A DNA stretch of 64,000 nt from Candidatus Nitrosopumilus sp. (GTDB taxonomy: Archaea; Thermoproteota; Nitrososphaeria; Nitrososphaerales; Nitrosopumilaceae), in assembly GCA_029862085.1 (NCBI GenBank), contig JAOTXZ010000001.1, positions 90,615 through 154,614 on the forward strand, read 5' to 3'. The translations under genes and the position numbers were made by a program. The number at the start of each line of letters is the position of its first letter. Position 1 is the first letter of the stretch. The notes below the pieces were generated by a model. That model saw only the letters and a list, made by a program, of their open reading frames with translations. It was not told the origin of the DNA and did no database searches. This document shows positions 39,382 through 49,098 of this stretch, piece after piece.

Positions 39382-40554
39382 ATGTTGTCAGTCTTGTTAG
39401 TGGAAAAGGTTTGTGTTCTTGGTGCTGGGAGCACCAAATATGGAAAATTAGCAGATAGTATTGCAGATATTACTACTCAAGCATCAGTTTCAGCCATAGA
39501 AAGTGCAGGAATTGACCCAAAAGAGATCGGAGCATCCTATATTTCAAATGTCTTCGGAGTTGCAGACAAGCAGGTACACATTGGACCTGTTTTAATGAGC
39601 AGATTAGGAATTCCAGATAAACCATCATTAACAATAGAATCTGCCTGCGGAAGTGGCTCTGTATCTTTTAGAGAGGCTTATGCAAATATTGCAGCTGGAT
39701 TTTACGATTGCCTTATTGCAACTGGAGTTGAAAAAGTAACTCATACCGGAACTGAATGGACAACAACTTATTTTGCATATTGTTCAGACTTTTTCTATGA
39801 AGGACAAGCAGGTGCATCATTTCCTGGATTGTTTGCCTCTATGGCAAGAGCGTATCTAACAGAGTTTGATGCAACTGAAGAAGATTTTGCAAAAGTTGCA
39901 GTAAAGAATCATGATAATGGTGTATTAAATCCAAAGGCTCACATGCAAAAGAAAATTACAGTTGATGATGTAATGAACTCAGCAGTAGTTGCAAGTCCTC
40001 TAAAGCTTTACGATTGCTGCCCATTCTCTGATGGTGCAAGCTCTGTCATTCTATGTTCTGAAAAGTTTGCAAAAGAACATGGGGGTGACTATGTTGAAGT
40101 AATTGGTTCAGGTAGAGGTGGATCGCCTGCTGCATTACAAGGCCGTGAACATTTAACAACTATACCAAGTACAAAGATCGCATCTGAAGCAGCATACAAA
40201 ATGGCAGGTATTACTTCCAAAGATGTAGATTTTGCTGAAGTTCATGATTGTTTTACAATTGCAGAAGTAGTTGATACTGAAGACTTGGGATTCTTTGAGA
40301 AAGGAAAAGGTGTGCAAGCTGTTCGTGAAGATAGAACAAAATTAAATTCTGACATTTCAATTAACCCTTCAGGTGGTCTTAAATCAAAAGGACATCCAAT
40401 TGGAGCTACTGGTATTGGACAAGTAGTCGAAGTATATGATCAATTAACGGGAAAAGCTGGTGAACGGACTGTTAAAGATGCGAAAGTTGGTCTAACTCAT
40501 AACTTTGGTGCAACTGGTGCAAGTTGTGCTGTTCATATATTCCAGAGTGTGTAA
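39382..40554 (+). CDS. thiolase-family protein (acetyl-CoA acetyltransferase-like)
   Basis: ESACGSGSVSFREAY (C), HDCFTIAE (H), GGLKSKGHPIGATG. GTG 39400 may be the true start. Confidence 0.9.
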   Translation: MLSVLLVEKVCVLGAGSTKYGKLADSIADITTQASVSAIESAGIDPKEIGASYISNVFGVADKQVHIGPVLMSRLGIPDKPSLTIESACGSGSVSFREAYANIAAGFYDCLIATGVEKVTHTGTEWTTTYFAYCSDFFYEGQAGASFPGLFASMARAYLTEFDATEEDFAKVAVKNHDNGVLNPKAHMQKKITVDDVMNSAVVASPLKLYDCCPFSDGASSVILCSEKFAKEHGGDYVEVIGSGRGGSPAALQGREHLTTIPSTKIASEAAYKMAGITSKDVDFAEVHDCFTIAEVVDTEDLGFFEKGKGVQAVREDRTKLNSDISINPSGGLKSKGHPIGATGIGQVVEVYDQLTGKAGERTVKDAKVGLTHNFGATGASCAVHIFQSV

Positions 40555-40555
40555 A

Positions 40556-40921
40556 ATGTCTGTTGAAGAGCAAGTTATTGAAAATGCTAAACAAGGTAAA
40601 CTCCTAACTCACAAATGTACAAACTGTGGTTATCTCCATTTATCAACTGCCTATTATTGCCTAAAATGTGGCAGTAAGGGGTTTGAGGATGTCCTTTTAG
40701 AGGGTACAGGCTCAATTGCTACCTATACCATAATTACAGTCGCTCCTGCAGGTTTTGAAAAATATACCCCATACGCCTTTGTAGTGATGCTTTTGGATAA
40801 TGCTAAATTAAGAATTTCAGGATTTATGGCAGGAATTTCTACCCCTGAAGATCTACCTGTTGGAACCAGAGCAAAAATAGCTGGTTTTGATGAACGTGGA
40901 ATTATCATAGAAAAGCAGTAA
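40556..40921 (+). CDS. DUF35 OB-fold/Zn-ribbon acyl-CoA-associated protein
   Basis: CTNCGYLHLSTAYYCLKCGSKGFEDVLLEGTGSIATYTII; directly follows thiolase. Confidence 0.88.
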   Translation: MSVEEQVIENAKQGKLLTHKCTNCGYLHLSTAYYCLKCGSKGFEDVLLEGTGSIATYTIITVAPAGFEKYTPYAFVVMLLDNAKLRISGFMAGISTPEDLPVGTRAKIAGFDERGIIIEKQ

Positions 40922-40991
40922 AATAATTTAGTAAAGTTATAAAATAAAATCATAATCGATTCTTAATTATTTTGCATTTCTGATCATCTTC

Positions 40992-41153
40992 ATGTCTGTA
41001 GAAGTTACATGTGGAAAATGTGGTGAAAAGATCACAAACATGAAAATGCTCAAAGCTCTAAAAGATGTACTAAATCCATACAATGGAAAATGCCCTTCAT
41101 GTGGACAAACATTATCAACATCAGAATTTTCCCTTGACGTTCAAGAAAATTGA
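40992..41153 (+). CDS. 53-aa zinc-ribbon protein
   Basis: CGKCGEK...CPSCGQ; ATG 40992, TGA 41151-41153. Confidence 0.6.
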   Translation: MSVEVTCGKCGEKITNMKMLKALKDVLNPYNGKCPSCGQTLSTSEFSLDVQEN

Positions 41154-41182
41154 TCAAATTTTTTTAAAAAAAAGATCCAAAC

Positions 41183-41199
41183 AGATCAAAAAATGATCT
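41183..41199. promoter_or_regulatory. palindrome AGATCA-AAAAA-TGATCT, candidate operator
   Basis: Perfect 6-5-6 inverted repeat in the region upstream of the 41319 regulator. Confidence 0.55.
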
Positions 41200-41204
41200 A
41201 AATG

Positions 41205-41219
41205 GATCAAAAAATGATC
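41205..41219. promoter_or_regulatory. palindrome GATCA-AAAAA-TGATC, candidate operator
   Basis: Perfect 5-5-5 inverted repeat; centre 21 bp from the previous one. Confidence 0.55.
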
Positions 41220-41318
41220 TAATTTTTAAAAAAATAAACTAAAGTCAAAAATTTGATCAAACTTCTTAAAAAATTATCAAGTAACAAGTCTTAATTAGGT
41301 CTTTTTTTAGTCAAGATC

Positions 41319-43412
41319 ATGGATATGAGCGAAGAACTAGAAGAACCAAAGAAAGGTAGCATCCTTCAATCTACATCAAAGCGAGTAAGAATGATCTTTT
41401 CTGTAATGGCAAGTCCTAACAGAATTGATATCTTGAGAATTTTAAATTCAAAGGGTCCTTTAACCTACTCTGAATTAAAGTCACTTGCAGGATTCAAATC
41501 AAAAAAAGAAAGTGGCAAGTTTGCATATCACCTAAGAAAATTATTAAGACAATCCCTTGTTGCATTAAATAAATCTGAAAGACGTTACACTATCACAAAT
41601 CTCGGAAAACTTGTTTTAAGCTTGGCAAGACAAATTGAAGAAAGATCAATTATTGAAAGTGGAAAAATGTATGTTAGAACATCACATGAATCCATTGAGG
41701 AATTTAATTCACACAAAATTATTCAATCTCTTGTTAGGGAAGGAAGTCTGCCATTAGAGTTGGCTCAAAAAATTACTGAAGAAGTTGAAAATAGAATATA
41801 CAAATATCAGACAACATATCTGACTGGCTCTCTAATTCGAGAGATGGTCAATTCTGTTCTCTTGGAGCACGGACATGAGGAGTATCGCAATAAACTTGCA
41901 CGCCTAGGCTTGCCTGTGTATGATATCCAAGAAATGCTCTCAAACCTTGACAATGCCGGAAACGGAGCAGATGGCTTGTTATTTACCACCGGTCAGCGAG
42001 TATTTGCAGAACACCTACTGACCAATATTTTGCCAAAAGATGTTGCCGATTCTCATCTTTCTGGGGATTTACACATTTCAAATCCAGGTATTTGGTCCAT
42101 TATTCCAGATACAATTTTTGTAAACGTTAAAGAACTCATTGAAGATGGAATTGTTCTTGGTGGAAAATATCTGGATGTATCAAGAGTTCCCGCAACAAAA
42201 TCACTTGATGATGTTACATCTTCACTGTCAGTAATAATATCTCTACTTTCAAAAGAAGCGTCACAAGAAATTGTACTTGATGGACTCGTTTCATTGTTTA
42301 GTAAACATTCAAAGAGTCTTCCAGAACTCGAGCAAAAATTAACAAATGCATTTGCTACTGCATCTACAACATCAAATTATAACAAAATAGGTACCAATGT
42401 TTCAATTAGACTTGCTTTAGGATCAGATACCAAAATTATTAATTCAATAATTAAAGCATACAAAAATTATACAAAGATAACACCAATTCCAAAAATTGGT
42501 TTGATTATAGATTATTCAAAAGGTAAGATTACTGATGTCTCAGAACAAACAGCTGAAATAATTTTAAATGGAGGAAAAGTATCGTTTGCAAAGAATCAAA
42601 TTTCAAGTTATGGAATTACAAATGGTACAACTAAAAATACAGGACCACTTGCAATTACTTTGCAATCAGTTTCAATAAATCTTCCACGACTTGCATTTGA
42701 ATCAAACAAAGATGAAACATACTTTAGAGCAAGACTTGCATTACTTATGAAACCAGCATTATCCTCTATGGCATTAAGAAAGAAAGACATTTCTGATCTT
42801 ACACGAAGAGGACTAAATCCAATTCTTGCAAAGAACACACAATATATGCAAAGAAGTTCTGTTTCCCTTGTTGTAAATCTTGTAGGTCTAAAAGAAGCAG
42901 TCTTTAACATTCTAGGTTACAAAGACAACAAAGACGGACGTGCAGTACTTCATAAAGTAATAGAAACAGCAGTTGACGTTGGTGCCAAAAAAGGTAAGGA
43001 ATTAGGCGATCCAGTTCATATATCCATGACGGAAACTGATGGATCTACCAGATTCGCAAGCCTTGATGGTGAAAAATACGGTAAGAATTCAGCCCTAAAT
43101 ACATCCGATGCTGACTCTTATTCACAAGGTATAGTCCTTAATTCACCAGAAGTTGGTGACTATACTATCAAAAGTGAGGAAATCGTAGAGTGTAACAAGT
43201 TATCAAAGATTCTAAATGGAGGTCTTTCAGTTATTCTAAAAATTGACAATGATGCTAAAATTGCAGATATCAAAAAATCAATAGAAAAGACATCAGAGTT
43301 GACGAATTCCTTCAAACCAGTACGAAGCACAGCAATCTGCGGTGAGTGTGGTTTTAAGGATGAGCCGATTACCGACAAATGTCCCCAGTGTAAGTCACCT
43401 TACATAGTCTGA
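41319..43412 (+). CDS. wHTH + ATP-cone-like + class III RNR (NrdD)-like pseudoenzyme, predicted nucleotide-responsive regulator
   Basis: ArsR-like N-terminus (VMASPNRIDILRILNSKGPLTYSELKSLAGF); ATP-cone-like YVRTSHESIEEFNSHKIIQSL; NrdD-like VFAEHLLTNILPKDVADSHLSGDLHISNP and SSVSLVVNLVGLKEAVFNILGY; Zn motif CGEC...CPQC, then ends YIV. Confidence 0.7.
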   Translation: MDMSEELEEPKKGSILQSTSKRVRMIFSVMASPNRIDILRILNSKGPLTYSELKSLAGFKSKKESGKFAYHLRKLLRQSLVALNKSERRYTITNLGKLVLSLARQIEERSIIESGKMYVRTSHESIEEFNSHKIIQSLVREGSLPLELAQKITEEVENRIYKYQTTYLTGSLIREMVNSVLLEHGHEEYRNKLARLGLPVYDIQEMLSNLDNAGNGADGLLFTTGQRVFAEHLLTNILPKDVADSHLSGDLHISNPGIWSIIPDTIFVNVKELIEDGIVLGGKYLDVSRVPATKSLDDVTSSLSVIISLLSKEASQEIVLDGLVSLFSKHSKSLPELEQKLTNAFATASTTSNYNKIGTNVSIRLALGSDTKIINSIIKAYKNYTKITPIPKIGLIIDYSKGKITDVSEQTAEIILNGGKVSFAKNQISSYGITNGTTKNTGPLAITLQSVSINLPRLAFESNKDETYFRARLALLMKPALSSMALRKKDISDLTRRGLNPILAKNTQYMQRSSVSLVVNLVGLKEAVFNILGYKDNKDGRAVLHKVIETAVDVGAKKGKELGDPVHISMTETDGSTRFASLDGEKYGKNSALNTSDADSYSQGIVLNSPEVGDYTIKSEEIVECNKLSKILNGGLSVILKIDNDAKIADIKKSIEKTSELTNSFKPVRSTAICGECGFKDEPITDKCPQCKSPYIV

Positions 43413-43624
43413 AATTCGCTGTTTCAAAACTGCTTACGATTAATTTCCAAATAATTATGGTTATTTATAATTATACGATCATCATTGTGTTGAATAAGTT
43501 GTGCCAGTATGAAATTCATAGTAGCGGTATTAAAAAAATTGACAAGTAAAGGGGACAAGATCAAAATTTTTCGAGCACACAAGTTATATCCACATTCATT
43601 CTAACCCCTGCAGGGAGATTATTA

Positions 43625-46276
43625 TTGGATAATTCACAAATTGAAAGTACTATCAATGAGATCCGTAAGCGCAGTGGCGCAGTAACGGCCTTCAATGAAA
43701 ATAAAATTTCAAATGCTATCTTTAAGGCATTATCAGCCACATCTAAGCCCGATCGTGCGCTGGCAGATCAACTTGCAAATAAAGTTGTGCAAAAATTAGT
43801 TGAGCAAGGGTTCACAGATACCACTACACCAAGCGTAGAGGATATTCAGGATATTGTAGAATCTACTTTAATTGACAGTGGTAATAGTGATATCGCAAAA
43901 GCCTATATCGTTTATCGACACGAAAGAAGAAAACTTAGAGATGAAAAGATGAAAGTATTAAACTCTAAAGCTTTGGATCCAGTTTCAAAGAAATTTGATT
44001 TAAACTGTCTTAGAGTTTTGGCATCTAGATATCTTTTCAGAAATGGAAAAAACGAGATTACTGAGACTCCCACTCAAATGTTTGAGAGAGTTGCAATTTT
44101 GGTTGGAATTGGCGATGTTCTTTATGACAGCCAAGTCTTTGATAAATCAGGAAACAAAACTCAAAATATTGAAGAAGCAAAAGCCTATCTTGAAAAACTA
44201 GACAACTTTGATTATAAATTCAAGGTTGGAGAGTACTTTCTCAACAAATGGCATTTCAGATCTCTGATAAACCACTACATTACACTTGCAAACAATGGTC
44301 AGATGAAGGTAAGCTTTAAGGAAATACTTACCTTGCTTGCAGCAAAGAAATTAGATTCCTATGCAGATAGAATCACAGAATACTTTGAGATGATGAAATC
44401 TCAGGATTTCCTTCCAAACTCTCCTACAATGATGAATGCAGGAGGTAGATTAGGACAACTATCTGCATGTTTTGTGCTTGGGATGGAAGATGGAATGGAA
44501 CAAATAATGAAATCTACCTCTGATGCAGCGTTAATTTTCAAATCTGGAGGTGGAGTTGGAATCAACTATTCTGATCTTCGAGAAGAAGGTGATATTGTTG
44601 CCTCCACATCAGGTGTTGCCTCAGGACCAGTATCATTTATGAATATCATAAACACTGTCACTGAAGTTGTAAAACAGGGTGGAAAGAGAAGAGGTGCTAA
44701 CATGGGAATTATTGAGGCATGGCATCCAGATGTTGAAAAATTCATTACAAACAAAACACAACCCGGAATTCTTGAGAACTTTAATGTTAGTGTTGGAATC
44801 TGGGAAGACTTTTGGCATTCACTTGTAAATACACAAGACGGCAATTACATGCTGCGCAGTCCCCGTGATAAGAAACCAGTAAAGGAAATCAACGCACATC
44901 AATTAATTGATCTAATAGCACTGTCTGCATGGAAGAGCGCAGAGCCTGGTTTGATCTTTTTTGATCAAATTAACAAGTACAATGTATTTGCTAAAGCCAG
45001 ACAAGCTCCACTAAGAGCAACAAATCCATGTGGTGAACAGAGTCTTTATCCATACGAATCCTGTAACCTAGGTTCTATCAATCTTGCAAATCTTGTAAAA
45101 AGAAAAGCAGATGGTGAGTATGAATTTGATTGGCAAAGATATGAAGAAACAATTAGAAAAACAACACGATTCTTGGATAATATCATCGATGTAAATCATT
45201 ATCCGGTACCGGAGATAGATGTTGCATCAAAAGAATCTCGTAGAATTGGATTAGGTGTAATGGGTGTTGCAGATTTGTTATACAAATTAAAGATTCCATA
45301 CAATTCACCTGAAGGTTATGATCTTCAATCAAAACTATCTGAAGCACTAACATACTATTCAATGGAGGAAAGTGTCGCCCTTGCAAAAACCCGTGGCGAA
45401 TTCCCACTATGCTCTAAAACTGAATACCCTGAAGGAAAGATTCCAGTTGCTGGATACTTTGAAAAACCAAAAGAGTCACACTCCTATGAATGGGATGCTT
45501 TAATTGAGAAAATCAAAAACCATGGAATTAGAAATGTTCTAACTACAACAGTAGCACCAACAGGAACACTTTCTATGATAGCTGATTGTTCAAATGGAAT
45601 GGAGCCAGCATTTGCACTTGTATTTGAAAAACGAGTAACTGTAGGTCGATTCTTCTATACCAACAAGATTGTGGAGCAAGCCCTCAAGGAAGCTGGATTG
45701 TATAGTGATGAAATTTTGGCAAAGATTGCAGACAACTATGGTTCATTGAAAGGAATTCCCGAAATTCCACAATGGATGCAAGAGGTCTTTGTAACTGCAA
45801 TGGATATTCATTGGGCCGATCACCTTATGGCACAAGGAGTATGGCAAGACTGGATTGGAAATGCTATTGCCAAGACAATTAACATGCCATACGATGTTAC
45901 TGCAGAAGATGTAAAGTCAGCGTACTTGTTGGCCCATGAGTTGGGACTCAAAGGAATTACCGTATATCGTGATGGTTCTAGGCATAAACAGGTACTTCAC
46001 ATGACTAGTGCAAATGCAGAAAAAACATTTGATGTAGTCCCTAGTCAACATGTTACTGACTATGTAAGTACCACAATTACAAATCCATATATCAAAACTC
46101 AGGTCAACGCTGCCTTGGAAATCAAAGTACATGAGGAAGAAATTCCAGATGAACCACAAAGACAAGAAGAAATATCTGAAGATCGTTTGTGTCCAACATG
46201 TCGGAACAACCTAGTCTTTGTAGAGGGTTGTAGCATCTGCATCGAATGCGGATACAGTGGTTGTACTTCTGGATAG
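43625..46276 (+). CDS. nrdJ: class II (adenosylcobalamin-dependent) ribonucleotide reductase
   Basis: ATP cone; LPNSPTMMNAGGRLGQLSACFVL, NPCGEQSLYPYESCNLGSINLA, TTTVAPTGTLSMIADCSNGMEPAFALVF; Cys-rich C-terminus. Confidence 0.95.
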   Translation: MDNSQIESTINEIRKRSGAVTAFNENKISNAIFKALSATSKPDRALADQLANKVVQKLVEQGFTDTTTPSVEDIQDIVESTLIDSGNSDIAKAYIVYRHERRKLRDEKMKVLNSKALDPVSKKFDLNCLRVLASRYLFRNGKNEITETPTQMFERVAILVGIGDVLYDSQVFDKSGNKTQNIEEAKAYLEKLDNFDYKFKVGEYFLNKWHFRSLINHYITLANNGQMKVSFKEILTLLAAKKLDSYADRITEYFEMMKSQDFLPNSPTMMNAGGRLGQLSACFVLGMEDGMEQIMKSTSDAALIFKSGGGVGINYSDLREEGDIVASTSGVASGPVSFMNIINTVTEVVKQGGKRRGANMGIIEAWHPDVEKFITNKTQPGILENFNVSVGIWEDFWHSLVNTQDGNYMLRSPRDKKPVKEINAHQLIDLIALSAWKSAEPGLIFFDQINKYNVFAKARQAPLRATNPCGEQSLYPYESCNLGSINLANLVKRKADGEYEFDWQRYEETIRKTTRFLDNIIDVNHYPVPEIDVASKESRRIGLGVMGVADLLYKLKIPYNSPEGYDLQSKLSEALTYYSMEESVALAKTRGEFPLCSKTEYPEGKIPVAGYFEKPKESHSYEWDALIEKIKNHGIRNVLTTTVAPTGTLSMIADCSNGMEPAFALVFEKRVTVGRFFYTNKIVEQALKEAGLYSDEILAKIADNYGSLKGIPEIPQWMQEVFVTAMDIHWADHLMAQGVWQDWIGNAIAKTINMPYDVTAEDVKSAYLLAHELGLKGITVYRDGSRHKQVLHMTSANAEKTFDVVPSQHVTDYVSTTITNPYIKTQVNAALEIKVHEEEIPDEPQRQEEISEDRLCPTCRNNLVFVEGCSICIECGYSGCTSG

Positions 46277-46322
46277 ATAATACAATCACAACTTTTTTAC
46301 TTTCTTTTCTTTTTCAATTAAC

Positions 46323-47444
46323 GTGGATAAGAAAATTTTAGGCGTGACCGCAGGCATAGTAGTAATTTTAGCTGTAATTGCAGTAGTTTTCACATTTCCA
46401 GGTTCCGAAATTAACACCCCTCAAAAAACTAATGAGAAAATTGGTCTAGTAATTAATTCACCAAATCAGTCAGTTTCATTACAACAAGTTGATGAATTCT
46501 TTTCAGATGCATCATCAACTGGAATAGGTAGGAGTAATGTGTATCTCTTTTGGAATATTATCGAACCACAACGAGGAGAATTTGATTGGAGTCAATCAGA
46601 TGTTTTGATGGGATTAAATGAAAAAAATGACCTCAAAGTTACACTTTTCTTTTCGGTAATCAATGGAGAAACTCTAGGTCCATTTCCTGATTGGATTGGA
46701 AAGCCATCTCTAAACTCTATTGGTGAAGAACGACTCGTAAATGTTCTTGATGAAATTCTCAGCCGATATCATATCATAGATTCTGTAATTATTGCAGGCG
46801 AAACAGAATCTCAATTTCGCTATTCAGAACTCAACATTCCAGTATACAAGGAGCTATTTTCTGAAGTTTATGAAAAACTAAAAGAGAAACATCCTGATGT
46901 AAAGTTTGGAAATTCGTTTGCATTGCATAATGTATTGAACAAAAACTTGGGACATATTGTTGAAGATTTGGCAATAGGTGATTTTGTTGCCTTTTCATAC
47001 TTTCCGGTTGATGCCTTGAATGATATTGTAAAAACTCCTCAAGAAGCCAAAGGAGATTTACAGAAGGTATTTGAAATTGCTTCAAACAAAAAAATAGGAT
47101 TTTTCGAGATAAGTTGGAGTACATCAAATTTTGTTGGTGGTAATTCTTCTACTCAGAAAGGTTTCTTGGGGGAATTATTTTCGTTTTATTCAGAAAATGA
47201 GGATGATATTGAATTTTTAACCTGGTATAGGCAGTATGATAGACCAGAGGGCAGCTGTGTTACAGAACAGCAAGAAATTGGAGAGACGAGCATTAGTGTT
47301 GGAGGAGGTTCTGGTTTGGGTAGCAGTGAGTATGTAATTGAAAGACTAAATCACTACATATGTAATGCAGGTCTAGTTGATGTCAATGGAACTCCAAAGT
47401 CTGGATGGAACGAATTTAAAAATCAAATCGAATTGATCAATTAA
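46323..47444 (+). CDS. secreted/anchored TIM-barrel glycoside-hydrolase-like protein
   Basis: N-terminal TM; NVYLFWNIIEPQRGEFDWS; candidate Glu residues in IIAGETES and GFFEISWS. Confidence 0.6.
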   Translation: MDKKILGVTAGIVVILAVIAVVFTFPGSEINTPQKTNEKIGLVINSPNQSVSLQQVDEFFSDASSTGIGRSNVYLFWNIIEPQRGEFDWSQSDVLMGLNEKNDLKVTLFFSVINGETLGPFPDWIGKPSLNSIGEERLVNVLDEILSRYHIIDSVIIAGETESQFRYSELNIPVYKELFSEVYEKLKEKHPDVKFGNSFALHNVLNKNLGHIVEDLAIGDFVAFSYFPVDALNDIVKTPQEAKGDLQKVFEIASNKKIGFFEISWSTSNFVGGNSSTQKGFLGELFSFYSENEDDIEFLTWYRQYDRPEGSCVTEQQEIGETSISVGGGSGLGSSEYVIERLNHYICNAGLVDVNGTPKSGWNEFKNQIELIN

Positions 47445-47445
47445 G

Positions 47446-48114
47446 ATGATTTCTCTAATTTTGACCGAATCTTCCTTAGAACTTGTACCTAAAGAATTGC
47501 AATCACATCCTTCGGTAATTTCACATGGAAAAAAACTCGGGAAAACACCCTTTGAAATTTTACTTGATAATTCTTGGCATTTTGCTGCAATGAAGGGAAT
47601 AAAAAATGAAATAAAACGTGGAAGACCAGATCTTGTTCATTTTTGTATCTTAGAGGCAACAACTATCCCATTGTACCAAAAAAATGAAATCAAAATTTAC
47701 ATTCATACCATTGATGATAAAGTAATTTATTTTGGAGATAACGTCCATATTCCAAAATCATATCATAGATTTGCTGGTTTGATTGAAAAATTACTTTTAG
47801 AAAAAACTATTGAATCAAATGGAGAGGTATTATTAGAAATCAAAAATAAATCGTTTTCAGATTTAATTGATGAAATAAAACCATCAAAAGTGATTGGCTT
47901 CTCTACCAAAGGAGAGAAACATTCCTTTGAAAATTCTGCCTCTAGATTAACTGAAAATTCCTGTTTGGTAATTGGAGGATTTCAAAAAGGACATTTCTCT
48001 GATGCAATACTAAACAAAATCGATCAACTAATATCAATAGATGAGGCTTCTCTTGAGGCTCATGTAGTGGTAGCAAGAATGCTATATGAATACGAAAAAA
48101 CCATTTTTATGTAG
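47446..48114 (+). CDS. nep1: rRNA small subunit pseudouridine methyltransferase Nep1 (Emg1, SPOUT)
   Basis: MISLILTESSLELVPKEL, LLDNSWHFAAMK, GRPDLVHFCILEATTIPLY. Confidence 0.92.
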   Translation: MISLILTESSLELVPKELQSHPSVISHGKKLGKTPFEILLDNSWHFAAMKGIKNEIKRGRPDLVHFCILEATTIPLYQKNEIKIYIHTIDDKVIYFGDNVHIPKSYHRFAGLIEKLLLEKTIESNGEVLLEIKNKSFSDLIDEIKPSKVIGFSTKGEKHSFENSASRLTENSCLVIGGFQKGHFSDAILNKIDQLISIDEASLEAHVVVARMLYEYEKTIFM

Positions 48115-48136
48115 GAAATTTTGTTTTCTTTTTTGT

Positions 48137-48210
48137 GCAGTCATAGTATAGCCTGGTTAGTATTCGGGGTTTCCAACCCTGTGACGCGGGTTCGAATCCC
48201 GCTGACTGCA
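48137..48210 (+). tRNA. tRNA-Gly (anticodon TCC)
   Basis: Acceptor GCAGTCA/TGACTGC, anticodon arm CGGGG-TTTCCAA-CCCTG, T arm GCGGG-TTCGAAT-CCCGC; followed by a T run. Confidence 0.93.
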
Positions 48211-48257
48211 TTTTTTCAAATGAGAACCAATTTTTAGGTGAACCATAAATTCTAATT

Positions 48258-48569
48258 GTGAAACCAGCTATTAGAAAAATTGCCCTTGAGAGAATGGAGA
48301 TTCTCATTTCCAATGCAATATCAAATGCAAGAACAAATCCTGAACTCTCTCAAAGACAAGCACAACTTGCACGAAGAATTAGCACAAGACATAACATTCG
48401 AATGCCTTATGATCTTCGAATGGTATTTTGTAAAAAATGTAAATCCTTTATCGCACCGGGAATTAATTCAAGAATTAGATTGGGTAGAGCATCAGTAAAG
48501 TCGATCAGAATTTCATGTTACCTTTGTGGACATACTTATCGGAAAATAATATCTCATTCATCTAAGTAA
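48258..48569 (+). CDS. rnp4: ribonuclease P protein component 4 (Rpr2/Rpp21)
   Basis: ALERMEILISNA...LARRISTRHNIRMPYDLRMVFCKKCKSFIAPGINSRIRL...CYLCGH. Confidence 0.92.
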   Translation: MKPAIRKIALERMEILISNAISNARTNPELSQRQAQLARRISTRHNIRMPYDLRMVFCKKCKSFIAPGINSRIRLGRASVKSIRISCYLCGHTYRKIISHSSK

Positions 48570-48646
48570 TCCTAATTTTAAACAGAAAAAGTTTTTTTGA
48601 GTTTTAGAATCTAAAATTAATTGGTTTTCATACCATCTAAACGAAT

Positions 48647-49084
48647 TCAAACAAGTTTTATTTTTTCACAGTTTTTTGAAATTATATTCTTATCTAACTC
48701 TTGTAGACTTTTTATGTAGACAGTATCTTCTCCACCGCCACAATTCACTCTGTCTGTCCCATCGTTTGGATGCGTCAAGTTAAACACATCGTCTCCTCCA
48801 CCCCCAATTAGGACATCTTTTCCTGGACCATCAATGAAAATATCATTACCAGGCCCTCCAATTATCATATCATTACCAGGCCCTCCAATCATAAGATCAT
48901 CTCCCCCAGCACCAATAATTTTGTCATTACCCTTTTGTCCACATAGGGTATTATCTGATTCATCTCCAATTATTTTATCATTTCCACTTGTAAACGGATT
49001 CTCACATGGATGTCCTTGTGCTAAGGCTATTCCTATTGGTATAGTGAATAAAACAAGAAGCGAAGCTAGTATTATTTTTTTCAT
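48647..49084 (-). CDS. secreted RTX (hemolysin-type) calcium-binding repeat protein
   Basis: Signal peptide; repeats GNDKIIGAGGDDLMIGGPGNDMIIGGPGNDIFIDGPGKDVLIGGGGDDVF. Confidence 0.88.
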   Translation of the reverse strand: MKKIILASLLVLFTIPIGIALAQGHPCENPFTSGNDKIIGDESDNTLCGQKGNDKIIGAGGDDLMIGGPGNDMIIGGPGNDIFIDGPGKDVLIGGGGDDVFNLTHPNDGTDRVNCGGGEDTVYIKSLQELDKNIISKNCEKIKLV

Positions 49085-49098
49085 TTACATCATCATCC

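Noticed and set aside
41183-41220. GATCA palindromes considered as a transcription terminator
   Set aside because: Two spaced copies far downstream of any obvious need for termination and close to a regulator start; operator more likely, though unproven.
43509-43605. Short 31-aa ORF (MKFIVAVLKKLTSKGDKIKIF...) before nrdJ
   Set aside because: No motif, basic and short; could not be supported as coding.
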